Shown here: piece by piece, positions 34,311-45,693 of the stretch
How positions within the stretch are numbered: the first letter of the stretch is position 1
How the letters are laid out: each line of letters begins with the position of its first letter
Origin: Calycina herbarum
Taxonomy: Eukaryota; Ascomycota; Leotiomycetes; Helotiales; Pezizellaceae
NCBI GenBank assembly: GCA_001414485.1
Contig: LLEY01000012.1
Coordinates: forward strand, 124,001 to 188,000
Direction: 5' to 3'
DNA length: 64,000 nucleotides
Translations under genes and position numbers: made by a program
The notes under the pieces: generated by a model
Databases searched by the model: none
What the model was told of the DNA's origin: nothing
The model's input: only the letters and a program-made list of their open reading frames with translations

Positions 34311-34951
34311 AGTATAGTTGTAGTTGTAGTTATATTACACGTATATAGAGCGAGGCTAAAGTAGCATCTAAATCGAGTAGAATCAACTTTGTATATAAGA
34401 TTATTTAATTTTAAATAATCTCTTAAATAATCTCTTAAAGTAGTGAAAGTGTTTAGATTAGACGATTCTTTAGTAAAAAATTAAAGAATCTCTTAAATAA
34501 TCTAATTTAAACAGGCTCTAAGGTGTTCTAGATATAATTAAGATCCTAGTATCGCTTTTTAAACTTGATATAAAGTGTTTTAAAGATAAGGTCGTTAATA
34601 ATATTAATAACTTCTGTATAATAAAATTCCTAAGAGTCTCTCTTAAGTATTATAGAAAAAGCCTTCTTATACGCCTTCTTTTAAAGTCTATATATCTAAT
34701 ATTTATCTATAAATACCGCTAGCTTAAGATTAAGATTCTCTCTCTAGCTTTTAAACTTAATATCGTTAGATATATATACGCTTATAAGATTTCTAAGAGT
34801 ATATTAATCTCCTTTCCTCTTTTATCTTTTGTTAGTATCTCCGTCTTCTCTATTACTTCTATTATCTCTATTATTATCTAAATCGTTCTCTTCGTTATTA
34901 TCTAGATCCTCGTCTAATTCGTTAGAAGAGCTTTTAGAGAAAGAAGAAGAA

Positions 34952-35335
34952 TATTAGTATTAGGTAATAACTACCTTACTTACTAATAGACTTTAGGTTT
35001 AAACCTTAGTCTATACTAGTTCTTTCTAGTGTTGTCTAGAAGATTCGGTTACGTTCTCGGTTACGTAAACCGTGATATATAGAATCTTCTAGTAACTATT
35101 CTATTTATAAGCTATAGAAGCTTCTAGTACTTATCCTAGAAGTATATATATAGCCCTTTACTGTCCTTATAGTTAGGAACCAAGTTAAATTCAAGTCTTT
35201 TATTTACACTTGTCTACCGATTCTATAGAAACGTGATTTAACGATCACTTAACCTACTCTGTGCCGATCTAACCACTTACACTGTAGCCTACTCTATAGC
35301 CTACTCTATAAGTTATCCTTCCTGTTCCTCTTATA
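34952..35335 (-). mobile_element. Gypsy LTR (leftward element)
   Basis: About 384 bp, nearly the reverse complement of 42930-43310. Shared blocks include GTGATCGTTAAATCACGTTT, TTACGTAACCGAGAACGTAA and CTAATACTAATA at the inner end. The inner end leads into the gag remnant at 34951. The outer end is uncertain by about 10 bp. Confidence 0.7.
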
Positions 35336-36897
35336 AAGAAGAATTATTAGAAGATTCTAGGTTATACTTTAATAATTTACTCTTCTTCTTTTCTTACTTA
35401 GCTCTCTTAAGTACTTCTAAGAATAACTTCTTTATTATTAATTTATTACTCGATTTAGAAGAGGTCTTAGAAGAGGTCTTAGATAGTATTAATTTATATG
35501 TTTTCTTAGGAGCTAGAGTTACTAGTGTCTTCTTTGCTAGTGTCTTTGAAGACTTTAATAGTATTACTAGAAGAACTAATTTACTCGTCTTTCTTAACTT
35601 ACTAGATAATAGTATAATAGTATCTCCTTTGTTAACGAATTCCTTAGTATTAAAAGAGTTCTTTTTAGAATTTCTTATACGCTATCTTAATTTCTTAGAT
35701 ACGATCTCTCTCTTAGACTTAATCTTCTTAAGTTTCTTATAAGATATTAGCGTCTTCTACTTCTCTATTAAGGTGTTATATAAAGCTTATACTACTCTAA
35801 TAATTTCCTTTCTATAACTATCGTCTATATATATACTCTTAGATCGAAGTGTTCTTTAAAAGCCGCTAGTATATTAATTAAATATAATTATTCTAAAGTA
35901 ATTAGCAGCCTATTCTTCGAAGTCCTCTTAAAAGGCTTTCTACAAAGTAGTATTATAGTTCTTTTCTACTTAGTATTTATCTAAATAATCTTATAAGTAA
36001 GTAGAGAGAGTTTTCTTATCTATAGTTTCTAAATTAGACTTCTTATAGCCTTCTTCTATTCTAGTTCCTTTGGTTACTATAGTATTATTATCAGATGTTA
36101 ATAGCTGTAGTATTCGTAGTATTAATAGTAGTATAATCCTAGTACTAAATATAATCGAGATAGAAAAGATATCGTACTTTCTAGAATACTTTATAGAATC
36201 TCGCTATAAAAGGTTAGATAGCTTAAACAATAGCTAGTAGTTGACTTTCTTAAAGGTTTAGAGTAGTATTTTAGATAACTAGATTCTTTCTACTTTTTTC
36301 TTTTAGTAAATTAGAGATATAGGTGATTTACTTAATAAGTTAATATAAGTGAATCTATAAGACTTAGTTTATAAGTAAATATAAAGAAGTTAAAGTAATA
36401 AGCGATTCTAAGTCTATAATCTTAATACGAGGTAGATTCGTCTTAAGAGTTATACGTTATATAAATCCTAGAACGAAGTATAGAATAGTATACTTATATA
36501 ATCGATTCTAAACAAGATTAGAGGATTATACGTAGTAGTAGGCTACAGCGTATAATCGTACTACTCTTAACGCTTAGTTAGCTAAAGATACTTAACTATA
36601 GTAAGTATAAGTAAGCTTATAACTAAGTAATCTAATCTATATATAATACTAATTAGTATTAGTATAACTTTAGTTATAAATCTATCTAGTTATATATACG
36701 TATTATATTCTCTATAACTATTCTAGGTACTCGAAGTACGACTATTTATACTTATGCTAGCGTAGTACTAGCGTGCTAGTTACGTGGATAGATATAAGTC
36801 AGAGGCTTATTTACTTATATAATAATACTTAGAGACTAGAAGAATTTCAGATATTCTACTATTCTTTTTATTTAGTTCTAGAAGTTTACTTTCTTAG
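35336..36897 (-). other. RIP-degraded repeat sequence, identity unresolved
   Basis: Very AT-rich. The leftward strand has long stretches that look like a degraded Lys/Ser-rich coding region (for example KSKREIVSKKLRQRIRNSKK near 35700), interrupted by TAG/TAA. No diagnostic transposase, integrase or reverse-transcriptase motif was found, so the element type is open. Confidence 0.4.
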
Positions 36898-37273
36898 TAT
36901 AACGGTTTATATCTGAAGAGTACTCGGTCTACTAACCTTCGTACGAAACGTGACTTTATATACTTTTATATAAAGTATAACTTTATATAACTTTATATAA
37001 TCCTAGGAACTACCTCGGTAGATACGTAGATCTATAACGAAAGATATAACAAGAGCTAAAGCGAGACTTCAGCTTCTTATAGCTTATACTTACTATAACG
37101 AAAGCTATAATAAAGAGCTATAAACGAGACTTTAGCCTAGAGGCTTCGACGTAAGAGGTTCTACGTATAAAAACCTCTTTCCTCGTATATAGAATAGACT
37201 TCTCTCTTTAGTTAATTCTTCTTATAATAAATACAATCTTATCTATTAACCTCTTTATATTCGACCTATAATA
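36898..37273 (+). repeat. 5' LTR of the chromodomain Gypsy
   Basis: Starts TATAACGGTTTATATCTGAA, ends CGACCTATAATA. Highly similar to 44157-44532 and, inverted, to 47135-47509. Confidence 0.88.
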
Positions 37274-37659
37274 TTAGAATTAACTTATCCTCTCTTATAT
37301 TTACTTATTAAGTATATTAAACGAACTATATATAGTAGATTCTTTAAACCTTTCTTATATATATAGTATAAGTACGAAAATCCTTTATAGTTAAGATATA
37401 AGATCTTATACGAAAATCCTTTATAGTTGAAATATAAGGTTTTATATAAATATAATAGTCTAAAGTATATAGTAGACGACTATAAATATAATAGAGGATA
37501 TAAATTTAGCAGATATATAGAGACTTATATAAGAACCTTCGTAGTAGTTAATAGATATATTTAACTAGTAATAGTAAGAGATATAGCTTCTTACTAAAAG
37601 TTAGAACTAATTAATAGCTAACCTTTCTAACTATTAAAAAGAAGCTCTTATAAGGCTTA

Positions 37660-37980
37660 AAGAAAGACTTTCTTCTTCTAACCTTCTATAACCTACGACT
37701 ACGTCTACTTCGATACTAGTATTAGTTATAAATACTAATTATAAGCTAAAACACTGCTCTCTATATCTTCTTTTTAAAAAAGAACTTATCTACTAAATAT
37801 AGCTACGAAATCTACGATAAGAAGATACTAGCTATTATATAGTATCTAGAGACTTAGAATTCTAAGTTATAAAGCGTAGATAGCTTTAAAATTTAAATAG
37901 ATTATAAGAACCTCGAGTACTTTATAATAATTTAGAAGCTTATAAAATAATAAATATAATAGTCCTTAGCTCTATTAAAG
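37660..37980 (+). pseudogene. Gypsy reverse-transcriptase end and RNase H remnant
   Basis: The frame around 37790-37930 gives the Gypsy RNase H signature with stops: SYEIYDKKILAII, then LETQNSKLQSVDSFKI and a DYKNLEYFI stretch. Most of the reverse transcriptase upstream is gone. The reading is cut at 37982 by a pogo element and resumes after 40306. Confidence 0.7.
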
Positions 37981-37982
37981 TA

Positions 37983-39843
37983 ACGTAGTTTATTACTAAG
38001 TAGTATATATTACCGAGTAGCGTACTTTTCTCTACTTTACTATCTACTAACTTTAATACACGTTTTCTTAATAACTAACTATAGAAATCCAAACCTAAGA
38101 AGTACGAATTATTCTAGCTATCGAAGCTATTCGAATATCTAAAAAACTTAGTCGTCGCTCTACTATAAAAATCTATAAAGTTCTTAAAATAATACTCTAA
38201 TATAGAATAGCTAGCCGAACCTATCGCTTTGAAACTAAACCTAATTATTATAAATTAAACGACTTAGAGAAGAAGACACTTGTTTAATATATACTTAATC
38301 TAGATATAAAAGGATTTACGCTCTAACTAGCTAGTATAGAAGATATAGTAAATTATATCCTCGAATCGTAGAGAGGAAAACGCGTCGATAAGCTCTAGGT
38401 ATATCGATTTATATAACGTCGACTAGAAATAAAGACGTGTTTTAATTACGTTTACGACTTTTAAAGAGTCTTATATAAAGATCTAGAGCTTATTAGCACG
38501 TGGTTTCGACTTATAGAGAATATAAGAGTAAAATATAGTGTTTTAAACTACGACTTTTATAACTTTAATAAGACAGGGTTTATAATAGAAATTATCTACT
38601 TAGTAATAGTTATAACTCGCGCTAATCAACGTAGCAGAGGTAAGGTAGTTTAGCCTAGTAATCGAGAATAGGCTATAGTAATTACTTATATTAATAGCGA
38701 GGGTTAGAACGTATCTCTGTTTTTAGTAGTTTAAGAGAAGAATTATCTTATAAATTAGTATACTAAGAGCGGCCTCCTATATAACTAGGTTATTAAACCT
38801 ATAAGTAATAGATAGAACGATAATAAGACAGGTCTAGAATAGCTACGATACTTTAATAAATATACTCGTAGTTATATAAAAGAGCTATATCGAATACTAG
38901 TATTAGATAGGTATAAGAGTTACGAATCAGCTATATTTCAAGAGTATTATAAAGCTAATAATATTATTACTCTTTACCTATCTCCTTATTCCTCTTATTT
39001 AACCTAGCTACTCGATGTTAGATATTTTAGTATTCTTAAATATATATATAAGCGTTAAATTAAGACTTTTATTAAAGCTTATATCAACTATATTACTAAG
39101 GTCGAGTTCTTTTTAGCTTTTTATATAGCTTATAAGTAATTAATAACAACTTAAAACGCCTAGGCTAGATTCTACGGAGCTGGCTTAGTATCTTTTAATC
39201 CCTAGACTATAATATCAAAGCTTAATATCCGATTATAAACTTCTATATCTACTAGACCTCTCTCTATAGCCGCTAACTCTTAGGTCTTATAAACCTCTTA
39301 TAACTTAACTAACGCTCTTTCGTAAACAACTTTAGTTAAGAATCGTATTTTATACTATTAAGAAAGCTTACTAACCTCTATTTTTAAGACTATAGCTATA
39401 TTAGTAAAGAATATAAAGCTATTAGCTTATAAGATAACTTTGTTATTAGCCGAAGTCTATACTCTTTGTAAGATAAATAAAGTACTTAGTAAGCGCTATA
39501 GAGCTAAAAAGACTCGAGTCTATTAAGAAGGTACACTTACTATAGAGAATATATAGAACGTATTAGCTTAAAAGAAGGTAGAGGAATAAGCTTAACGTAA
39601 TAAGCGTTCTAAGAGAGATAGGTAAAATAAGAGGTAAACCTCTAAGCAACGGTATAGTACTTACGAAAAGACTGGTTATAATATACGAACTTATTAAGAG
39701 GTTATAGATATATCTAGTTTATTATATTCTAAGTAGTTTTAATTAATATTATTTATTATAGTTGATTAATCTAATATTAAAGTAGTAGAGTAGAGAGAAA
39801 GTACGCTACTTAGTAATATACGCTACTTAGTAATAAACTACGT
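37983..39843 (+). mobile_element. pogo-type DNA transposon (second family), TA duplication
   Basis: An 1861-bp element. The left end ACGTAGTTTATTACTAAGTA and the right end (reverse complement ACGTAGTTTATTACTAAGTA) open inverted repeats of about 55 bp. TA flanks both sides (37981-37982, 39844-39845). The length is that of Fot1/pogo elements. It is inserted in the Gypsy RNase H-integrase spacer. Confidence 0.88.
38060..39720 (+). pseudogene. pogo transposase (DDE_1), RIP-damaged
   Basis: The plus frame gives the full family layout with many TAG/TAA: an HTH region (SKKLSRRSTIKIYKVL), then the DDE_1 core. The first catalytic motif reads YNFNKTGF, with Asn where relatives have Asp (G to A). The second reads LVLDRYKSYES and the third LTQLLDVRYF, both keeping the Asp. 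A C-terminal zinc-knuckle-like stretch, C(G/E)KTGYNIRTY, has lost its second Cys by Cys-to-Tyr change, again G to A. No active protein is possible. Confidence 0.85.
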
Positions 39844-39865
39844 TATAACTTTATAATTATATATA

Positions 39866-40303
39866 ACGTAGTATATTAGTACTCTACGTATATTAGTACT
39901 CTGCGCACTTGAAATCTTATATAAAAAACATCTATATATAACCGTGTACTTTATATATTTATTAATAAAAAAAATCTAAAATTAAAATTTTAGTTTTATT
40001 AATATAAGAGTATTCTTAATTTTTAGGTTTTAAATATTACTTATCTTATATTAAAGTGTTATTTAGAAAAGGAAAAATAGATAATAATTACAGGGGTATT
40101 TTTAAGCGAATTATTAATTAAAACTAGTAAAGAATTAAAATTAATATTATTATAATATTAAACTCTTGTTTTCTTAGTAAAATTTCAATTTTAGATTTTT
40201 TTATAAATAAATATATAAAGTATATAGTTATATATAGACGTTTTTTATATGAGATTTCAAGTGCGTAGAGTACTAATATACGTAGAGTACTAATATACTA
40301 CGT
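39866..40303. mobile_element. foldback MITE with long inverted arms, TA duplication
   Basis: A 438-bp element with arms of about 130 bp: ACGTAGTATATTAGTACTCT at the left end and its complement at the right end, with CACTTGAAATCTTATAT matched further in. TA flanks both sides (39864-39865, 40304-40305). It has no coding capacity. Its outer bases (ACGTAGT) equal those of the neighbouring pogo element, so that family's transposase may have moved it. Confidence 0.85.
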
Positions 40304-40305
40304 TA

Positions 40306-40947
40306 TTAAAAGAAAGAATAATATTTAAGTAGACGCTCTTTTATAACGAGAATAAGATATACTAGACAACGCTATAGATAAACGAATCGATTATTATATA
40401 AAGTAACTTCTTAAGTTTATAAATAAAGAAGAATAGACTCTAGAGATTATAAAAGCGAACCTAGTATAGACGTAAGAAGCTATATAGACGTAAGAGATAG
40501 TCTTAGATAATAAAAAGACTTTCTAAGAACTCTAGATAATAGCTAAAGAAGTAGACGCTATATAATAAGGTAAAACAACGTTCTCTACTAGCTTAAAGCT
40601 TAATATATCGATGTCTAAATATATAATTATAAACAAAGGAAAGCTAAGGTTCTAGAACTGATTATAGGTTCTAAATAACAAAGAACTATATATAAAAATA
40701 ATCTAGTCTATATATAATTCTAAGCTTTATAGTTATCTTAGATAAGAAAGCATAGCCTAGATCCTCTTATAATAATACTTATAAAAGAAATAAGACTTAG
40801 AGAGATATATAATAAGAATTCCTAAAGCCTTTACTAGTCTTAAACCAAATCTAGAGCGAGATTTTAATAGACTTTATAGTCGAGCTCTTAGAAAGTAATA
40901 GATATATAAACATAGTTATAATTATAAATAGATTAGAAAAAGGAATA
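40306..40947 (+). pseudogene. Gypsy integrase N-terminal remnant
   Basis: The plus frame continues the Gypsy pol after the pogo and MITE insertions: KNNI.VDALL (the segment before integrase), then a degraded zinc-binding HHCC-like region near 40690-40780 (YNSKLYSYL…), then loss of similarity until the next insertion at 40948. Stops are RIP-type. Confidence 0.6.
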
Positions 40948-42806
40948 ACGTGGTTTATTAGAACCCCGGTTATATTAGGACTCTGATTAATTTTCCTTAG
41001 TATATAACTTTAAACTTAAATAACTTAACTATAATATATTAAATTAACTCTTTATAATCGGAGTCTAATATACTAGATATATCTATAGCTTCTTAATAAG
41101 TTCGTACGTTGTAACTAGCTTTTCTATAGGTTCTATAGTATTATCTAGACAGTTACCTCTTCTTATAACTACCTCTCGCTATATGTATATCGCGTCGTAC
41201 CTGCTTATCTACGTCTTTCTAGGTTATAATATCCTGTATATCCTCTATAATAAGTGTACCCTCTTTATAGACACGAGCCTTTTTAGCCTTCCGGCGTTTG
41301 CTAAGAGCTTTATTTACTGTCTGAAGTATACGTACCTCGGTAGACAGAAGAGTTATCTTATAAGCTATTCGCTCTATACCTTTAGCCAGCGCTGTAACTG
41401 TCTTAAATAAAGGGGTTAGCGAGCTTCTCTAATAGCGAGCAATTCGATTTCGTATAAGAGTTAACTGTAAAAGAGCTTCTATTAGATTAGAAGAGGTCTG
41501 AGATTCCTATAGAAGAGTATTAGTAGTAGAGAGTCTAGAGAGTGTTAGAGTTTATAACTTTATATTAAGCTTTGAAATTACTGCTTATAGATTAAAAGGC
41601 ACTAGGCCAGCTCTATAGAATCTAGCTTAAGCGTTCTAGACTATTATAGATTCTCTATATACTACTATAAAGGCTAGAAAGAACTCTACCTTAGTAATAT
41701 AGTTAATATAAGCTTTAATAAACGTCTTAATCTATCGACTATACACTTGTTTTAATATACTAAAATATCTAATATTAAGTAGCTAGGTTAGATAGAACGA
41801 ATAGAGAGACAGTCTAAGAGTTATAATATTATGTACCTTATAGTACTCTTGGAATTCAGCTGATTCGTAGCTCTTATATCTATCTAATACTAGTATTCGA
41901 TATAGACTCTTTGCTTAAGTAGTAGTATACTTATCGAAGTGTTTTAGCTATTCTAGACCTGTCTTATTATTTGTCTATCTGTTACTTATCGGTTTAATAA
42001 CCTAGTTATATAGGAGGCCGCCGTCTATATACTAATTTATAAGATAATTCTTCTCTTAGACGACTAAAAATAGAAGAATATCCTAACCCTCGCTATTAAT
42101 ATAAGTAATTACTATAGCTTATTCCCGATTACCTAGCTAAACTACCTTATCTCTACTACGTTAATCTATATATATAATAACTATTATAGAGTAAATTATA
42201 TCTATTATAAAGCCTGTTTTGTCGAAGTTATAGAAATCGTAATCTAAAACGTTATATTTCGCTTTTATATTTTATATAAGTTAGAACTACGCGCTAATTA
42301 GGTTAGGATCTTCGTATAAGGCTTTTTAGAAGTTATAAACGCGATTAAAACGCGTCTTTAACTCTAGTTATTATTATATAAATCGATAAGCCTAGAGCTT
42401 ACCGACGCGTTTTCCTCTCTACGATTCGAGGATAAAATTAGCTATATCTTCTATACTAGCTAGCTAAGGTATAAACTCTTTAGAATCTATATTAAGTATA
42501 TTCTAAATAATTACTTCTTCTTCTATCTTAGATAATTTAAGGTTTACTAGTTAATAGTCGGCTAGAGAAAGGTAGCCGTTTATTCTATTATTAAGTATAG
42601 AATAAGGTATTCTATAGATCTTTATAGCTTTCTATCGACTTAGCTTTTTAGATGTTCGAATTACCTTAATAGCTAGAATAACTTTTAATTCTTTAGTAAT
42701 AATAGACATAGTAGAAGGTTAAAAAAACGCGTATTAAAGTTAGAGAGTAGGATTTCAGGAAAATTAATCAGAGTTCTAATATAACCGAGGTTCTAATAAA
42801 CTACGT
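40948..42806 (-). mobile_element. pogo-type DNA transposon (third copy, other subfamily), TA duplication
   Basis: An 1859-bp element with inverted repeats of about 50 bp (left ACGTGGTTTATTAGAACCCC; right complement ACGTAGTTTATTAGAACCTC), flanked by TA (40946-40947, 42807-42808). The inverted Gypsy copy near 48.45 kb carries the same flanks without this element (GGAATAATCTATAATAG), an empty site that confirms the boundaries. Confidence 0.9.
41090..42709 (-). pseudogene. pogo transposase (DDE_1), RIP-damaged
   Basis: Read leftward from an ATG at 42707-42709 (MSIITKELKVILAI), the frame follows the same transposase family as 38060-39720, including HTH and DDE_1 regions and the VIKPISNRQTNNKTGLE-like stretch near 41960. 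TAG/TAA codons interrupt it repeatedly. The C-terminal part near 41200-41400 is less degraded on the other strand reading, which has no coding meaning. Confidence 0.75.
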
Positions 42807-42929
42807 TAATCTATAATAGTCTAAAAGACATTACTACTAAAACAGTTATTAGATAGTTTATTTAAACCTTCTACTAAAAGTACTATCTACTAAAAGTAAT
42901 AGTATCTAATTAAGAAACATAGTTTATAG

Positions 42930-43310
42930 GTATAGAAGGAATAGAGTAACTTATAGAGTAGGCTACAGGGTAGGCTACAGAGTAAGTTACAGGATCGGTG
43001 CAGGGTAGGTCAGGTGATCGTTAAATCACGTTTTTATAGAATCGGTAGTATAGATAAAGAGTAAAGGACTTAATTAACTTGATTTCTAACTATAAGAATA
43101 GTAGAGAGCTATATATATACTTCTAGGATAAGTACTAGAAGCTTCTATAGCTTATAAATATAATAGTTACTAGAAGATTATAGAATTACGTGTTTACGTA
43201 ACCGAGAACGTAACCGAATCTTCTAGATAACGCTAGAAAGAACTAGTATAGACTAAGGTTTAAATCTAAAGCCTATTAGTAAGTAAGGTAATTATTACCT
43301 AATACTAATA
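42930..43310 (+). mobile_element. solo LTR inside the chromodomain Gypsy
   Basis: About 381 bp, the same family as the LTR at 34952-35335 but in the other orientation. The inverted Gypsy copy at 48.35 kb reads straight through this point (AGTTTATAAGTTACTTC), so this is a later insertion. Flanks TATAG and AATAG fit a 5-bp target duplication with one change. The ends are known to within a few bases. Confidence 0.75.
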
Positions 43311-43329
43311 ATAGGTTACTTCTAGATAA

Positions 43330-44156
43330 GAATATACTCTCTTTTAAGAATTATATAAAAGCTTTTTATAGCTTTTTACTTAGAAATAGATAGATCTATA
43401 GAATAAATAAACTAGATAGTAGAAACCTATTTATAAATATTTATAGATTATACTTAAGATAACTAGAAAGAGCTACTACTATTTACTAAATTAGTAATTA
43501 ATAATTAAATAGTATTAGTTATAAAAGTAAGCCTCTTCTTTCTTAAATATAGATATTATACTAAATCTCTAAATATCTAATATAAACTCTTAAATAAAGC
43601 TATACTATAATTACTAATTTAGAAAGCTAATATAATTATATAAAAGCTTAAAGAAGTATAAGAATAGATATAGTTAGTAATAGCTATTATATAGTAAATA
43701 ATAGAATATATTATAAATAGAAGAAGATAATAAGTACTAAGCTTTAAAGTTAGAAATAAAGTCTAACTAAACTTATAAAACGTTTATATAATAAGAAAGT
43801 TAAAGAAGCTTAATATAAAATAAGCTAAGTATATAGTACTAGAAGTAATAAGAATCCATAGTTATTACTTAGATATACCTCCTAGAATCTATAACGTATT
43901 CTACTTCTAGCTTCTATAGCTAGTCTTAAATAACCTACTACTAAGTTAAGTTTAAGACAACGATTAACCTAGACCTAAGATCTTTAAAGATAACTAAGAA
44001 TATATAGTAGAAGCGATTCTTAATAAAAAGAGACGAGAATATACTATTAAGCTACTTATAAAATAGGAAGAGTATACTAGGCTAACTTAGGAACCTTAAG
44101 ACGCTCTTAAGAATATAATAGCTTATAACCTCTAGAGAGCTAGAAAGAGAGAGTAA
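43330..44156 (+). pseudogene. Gypsy integrase C-terminus and chromodomain remnant
   Basis: The plus frame at 43740-44150 reads with stops: YIVLEVIRIHSYYLDIPPRI (integrase C-terminal part), then EYIVEAILNKKRREYTIKLL, EEYTRLTQEP and DALKNIIAYN, the chromodomain of Gypsy (chromovirus) integrases, thought to guide insertion into heterochromatin. It ends directly before the 3' LTR. Confidence 0.85.
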
Positions 44157-44532
44157 TATAATAGTTTATATCTAAAGAGTACTTAGTCTATTAACCTTTA
44201 TATAAAATATAACTTTATATACTTTTATATAAAGTATAACTTTATATAACTTTATATAATCTTAGGAACTACCTTAGTAGATACGTAGATCTATAATAAA
44301 AGATATAATAAGAGCTATAGTAAGACTTCAGCTTCTTATAGCTTATACTTACTATAACGAAAGCTATAACGAAGAGCTATAAACGAGACTTCAGCTTAGA
44401 GGCTTTAATATAAGAGATTCTACGTATAAAAACCTCTTTTCTTATACGTAGAATAGACTTCTCTCTTTAGTTAATTCTTCTTATAATAAAGATAATCTTA
44501 TCTATTAACCTCTTTATATTCGACCTATAATA
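44157..44532 (+). repeat. 3' LTR of the chromodomain Gypsy
   Basis: 376 bp, same length as the 5' LTR, followed by the CTTAG target duplicate at 44533-44537. Confidence 0.88.
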
Positions 44533-45542
44533 CTTAGAACTTCTTTCCGTATATTTTTAGTATTAAGCGAGACGTTGTAAAATTATAAGATCTTGTTTTA
44601 TAATTAGTTTCGAATATCTACAATAGTAAAAACTCAGGTTCTATATATGTTGCTATTTGAAACACAGCTAATACTGCGATAAGAGAGAGTATACCGAGAG
44701 ATAATAAGCTCGTAAAAATTGACCTGTCAAGAATAAGCAAGTACCCGAGTACATACCTATCCAACGTTCATTTGATCAAGATGAGATTTGTTGGAATATG
44801 AAATACCATCTTCAACTAACTGAGCTCTTATCTAATATAAACAGAGGAAGAGGAAAACCTCTCGAATCCTGTTTCATCCGAACATCAACGGTGACTCGGT
44901 GACCCCCAGATGACATCGGAACTTCACCTGCGAAAAGCAACAAAAAATCACTCACCCTCCGTCCCATCGTCCGTTCCTCCATCTCAACACCCCCCGACCA
45001 ATTCCCGGAAACATACGTGTCTGGCTACCATCGGGAATTCCGGCATCGGCGTTAAACTCTCGCCTCTCAAAAGCACACCTTAAATCCTAAACCTCCCCTC
45101 ATCCAATCACAAACCACGGACTTTACACAAAAATCCCTACATCCAAAATCCGAAAATTCGCGACAAGCAACAGAACGCAGCTTCTTCCTCCCACACGGAT
45201 CCCCATTTCCCAAAAGAGGTGGAGTGATTCGGTGTCCGAACCATGAGTTGTTCCGAATTCCGAACGCCTCGATTTTCGGGAGCCGACTGCGAAGAGCAAC
45301 AAAGGTCAATAAATTCCCCAATTGAGGTATCGGGGACCGTTACCCGATGGGATTGAGATACGAGTGCTTGGTTGGATAGGTGGATGGTAGTGGGAAAGTC
45401 GGGCATATGAGAGGGAATCTCGGGGATGTAGGGGATTAGTGATATTTTATTATATAAATACTATGTGAAAACATATCCCGAATGACCGATTGTTCTGTTT
45501 TGTTGCATGTCGTAGCAATGCCCGAGATGGCGAGAGGAGAGC

Positions 45543-45641
45543 TCACTTGAGCCTCATCCCCGACTTGACAAAATCCTCAAATACAGCGGCGATATCTAGA
45601 ACTCTTCTATCATAACCACTACCTCCCAAGAATGTGACCCC
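45543..45641 (-). pseudogene. 3'-terminal fragment of an amidase gene related to the 27-29 kb fusion
   Basis: Read leftward, it codes GVTFLGGSGYDRRVLDIAA and then VFEDFVKSGMRLK and a stop (45543-45545). The first 19 residues match the end of the fusion protein (GVTFLGGSGYDGRILDIAA) with about 54 of 58 bases identical. After that the two differ: this fragment keeps an ending expected of a normal amidase helix, while the intact gene ends CRSARRS. The match stops at 45641, so only the last 33 codons survive. It is a duplicate or the remnant of a second, similar gene. Confidence 0.8.
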
Positions 45642-45693
45642 CCGGATGTTGGGGGAGTGTCGTGCGCAAAAAAATTGAGGTTTTATAATAAAT

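Larger units (their letters stand above)
31778..34518. mobile_element. PIF-Harbinger DNA transposon, TAA target duplication
   Basis: A 2741-bp element. The left end GGGCCTGTTTGGATTAGATT and the right end (reverse complement GAGCCTGTTTAAATTAGATT) form inverted repeats of at least 26 bp. TAA flanks both sides (31775-31777, 34519-34521), as expected for PIF-Harbinger. It carries both genes typical of the superfamily: a Myb/SANT-like DNA-binding protein (+) and a DDE_4 transposase (-), converging. Both are broken by RIP-type stops. Confidence 0.88.
31515..34951 (-). pseudogene. Gypsy gag remnant (leftward), split by a Harbinger element
   Basis: Read leftward, sequence from 34951 to 34522 and then 31777 to about 31515 continues in one frame once 31778-34518 and one TAA are removed. 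It codes an acidic Asn/Asp-rich start (SSSNELDEDLDNNEENDLDN) and then a Lys/Tyr-rich gag-like body (ITLKKYKRKYLDKPILKIF, EEFANKLLLVYYRCEEV). Stops are of the RIP type. The element's LTR lies at 34952-35335. Its continuation is missing: at about 31515 it abuts a host gene fragment. Assignment to Gypsy rests on gene order and the LTR rather than on a diagnostic motif. Confidence 0.5.
36898..44532 (+). mobile_element. chromodomain Gypsy retrotransposon, internally deleted, with nested insertions
   Basis: The two LTRs are 376 bp each (36898-37273 and 44157-44532) in the same orientation, and the whole unit is flanked by the 5-bp duplication CTTAG (36893-36897, 44533-44537). That proves one insertion event. 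Removing two pogo elements, a MITE and a solo LTR leaves about 3.1 kb, too short for a full Gypsy; gag, protease and most of the reverse transcriptase are missing. RNase H, integrase and a chromodomain remain. The LTRs have TA at the start and end where TG...CA is expected, as RIP would produce. Confidence 0.9.

Noticed and set aside
41183..41410. 75-codon plus-strand frame
   Set aside because: Lies antisense to the leftward pogo transposase remnant and is a shadow of it.
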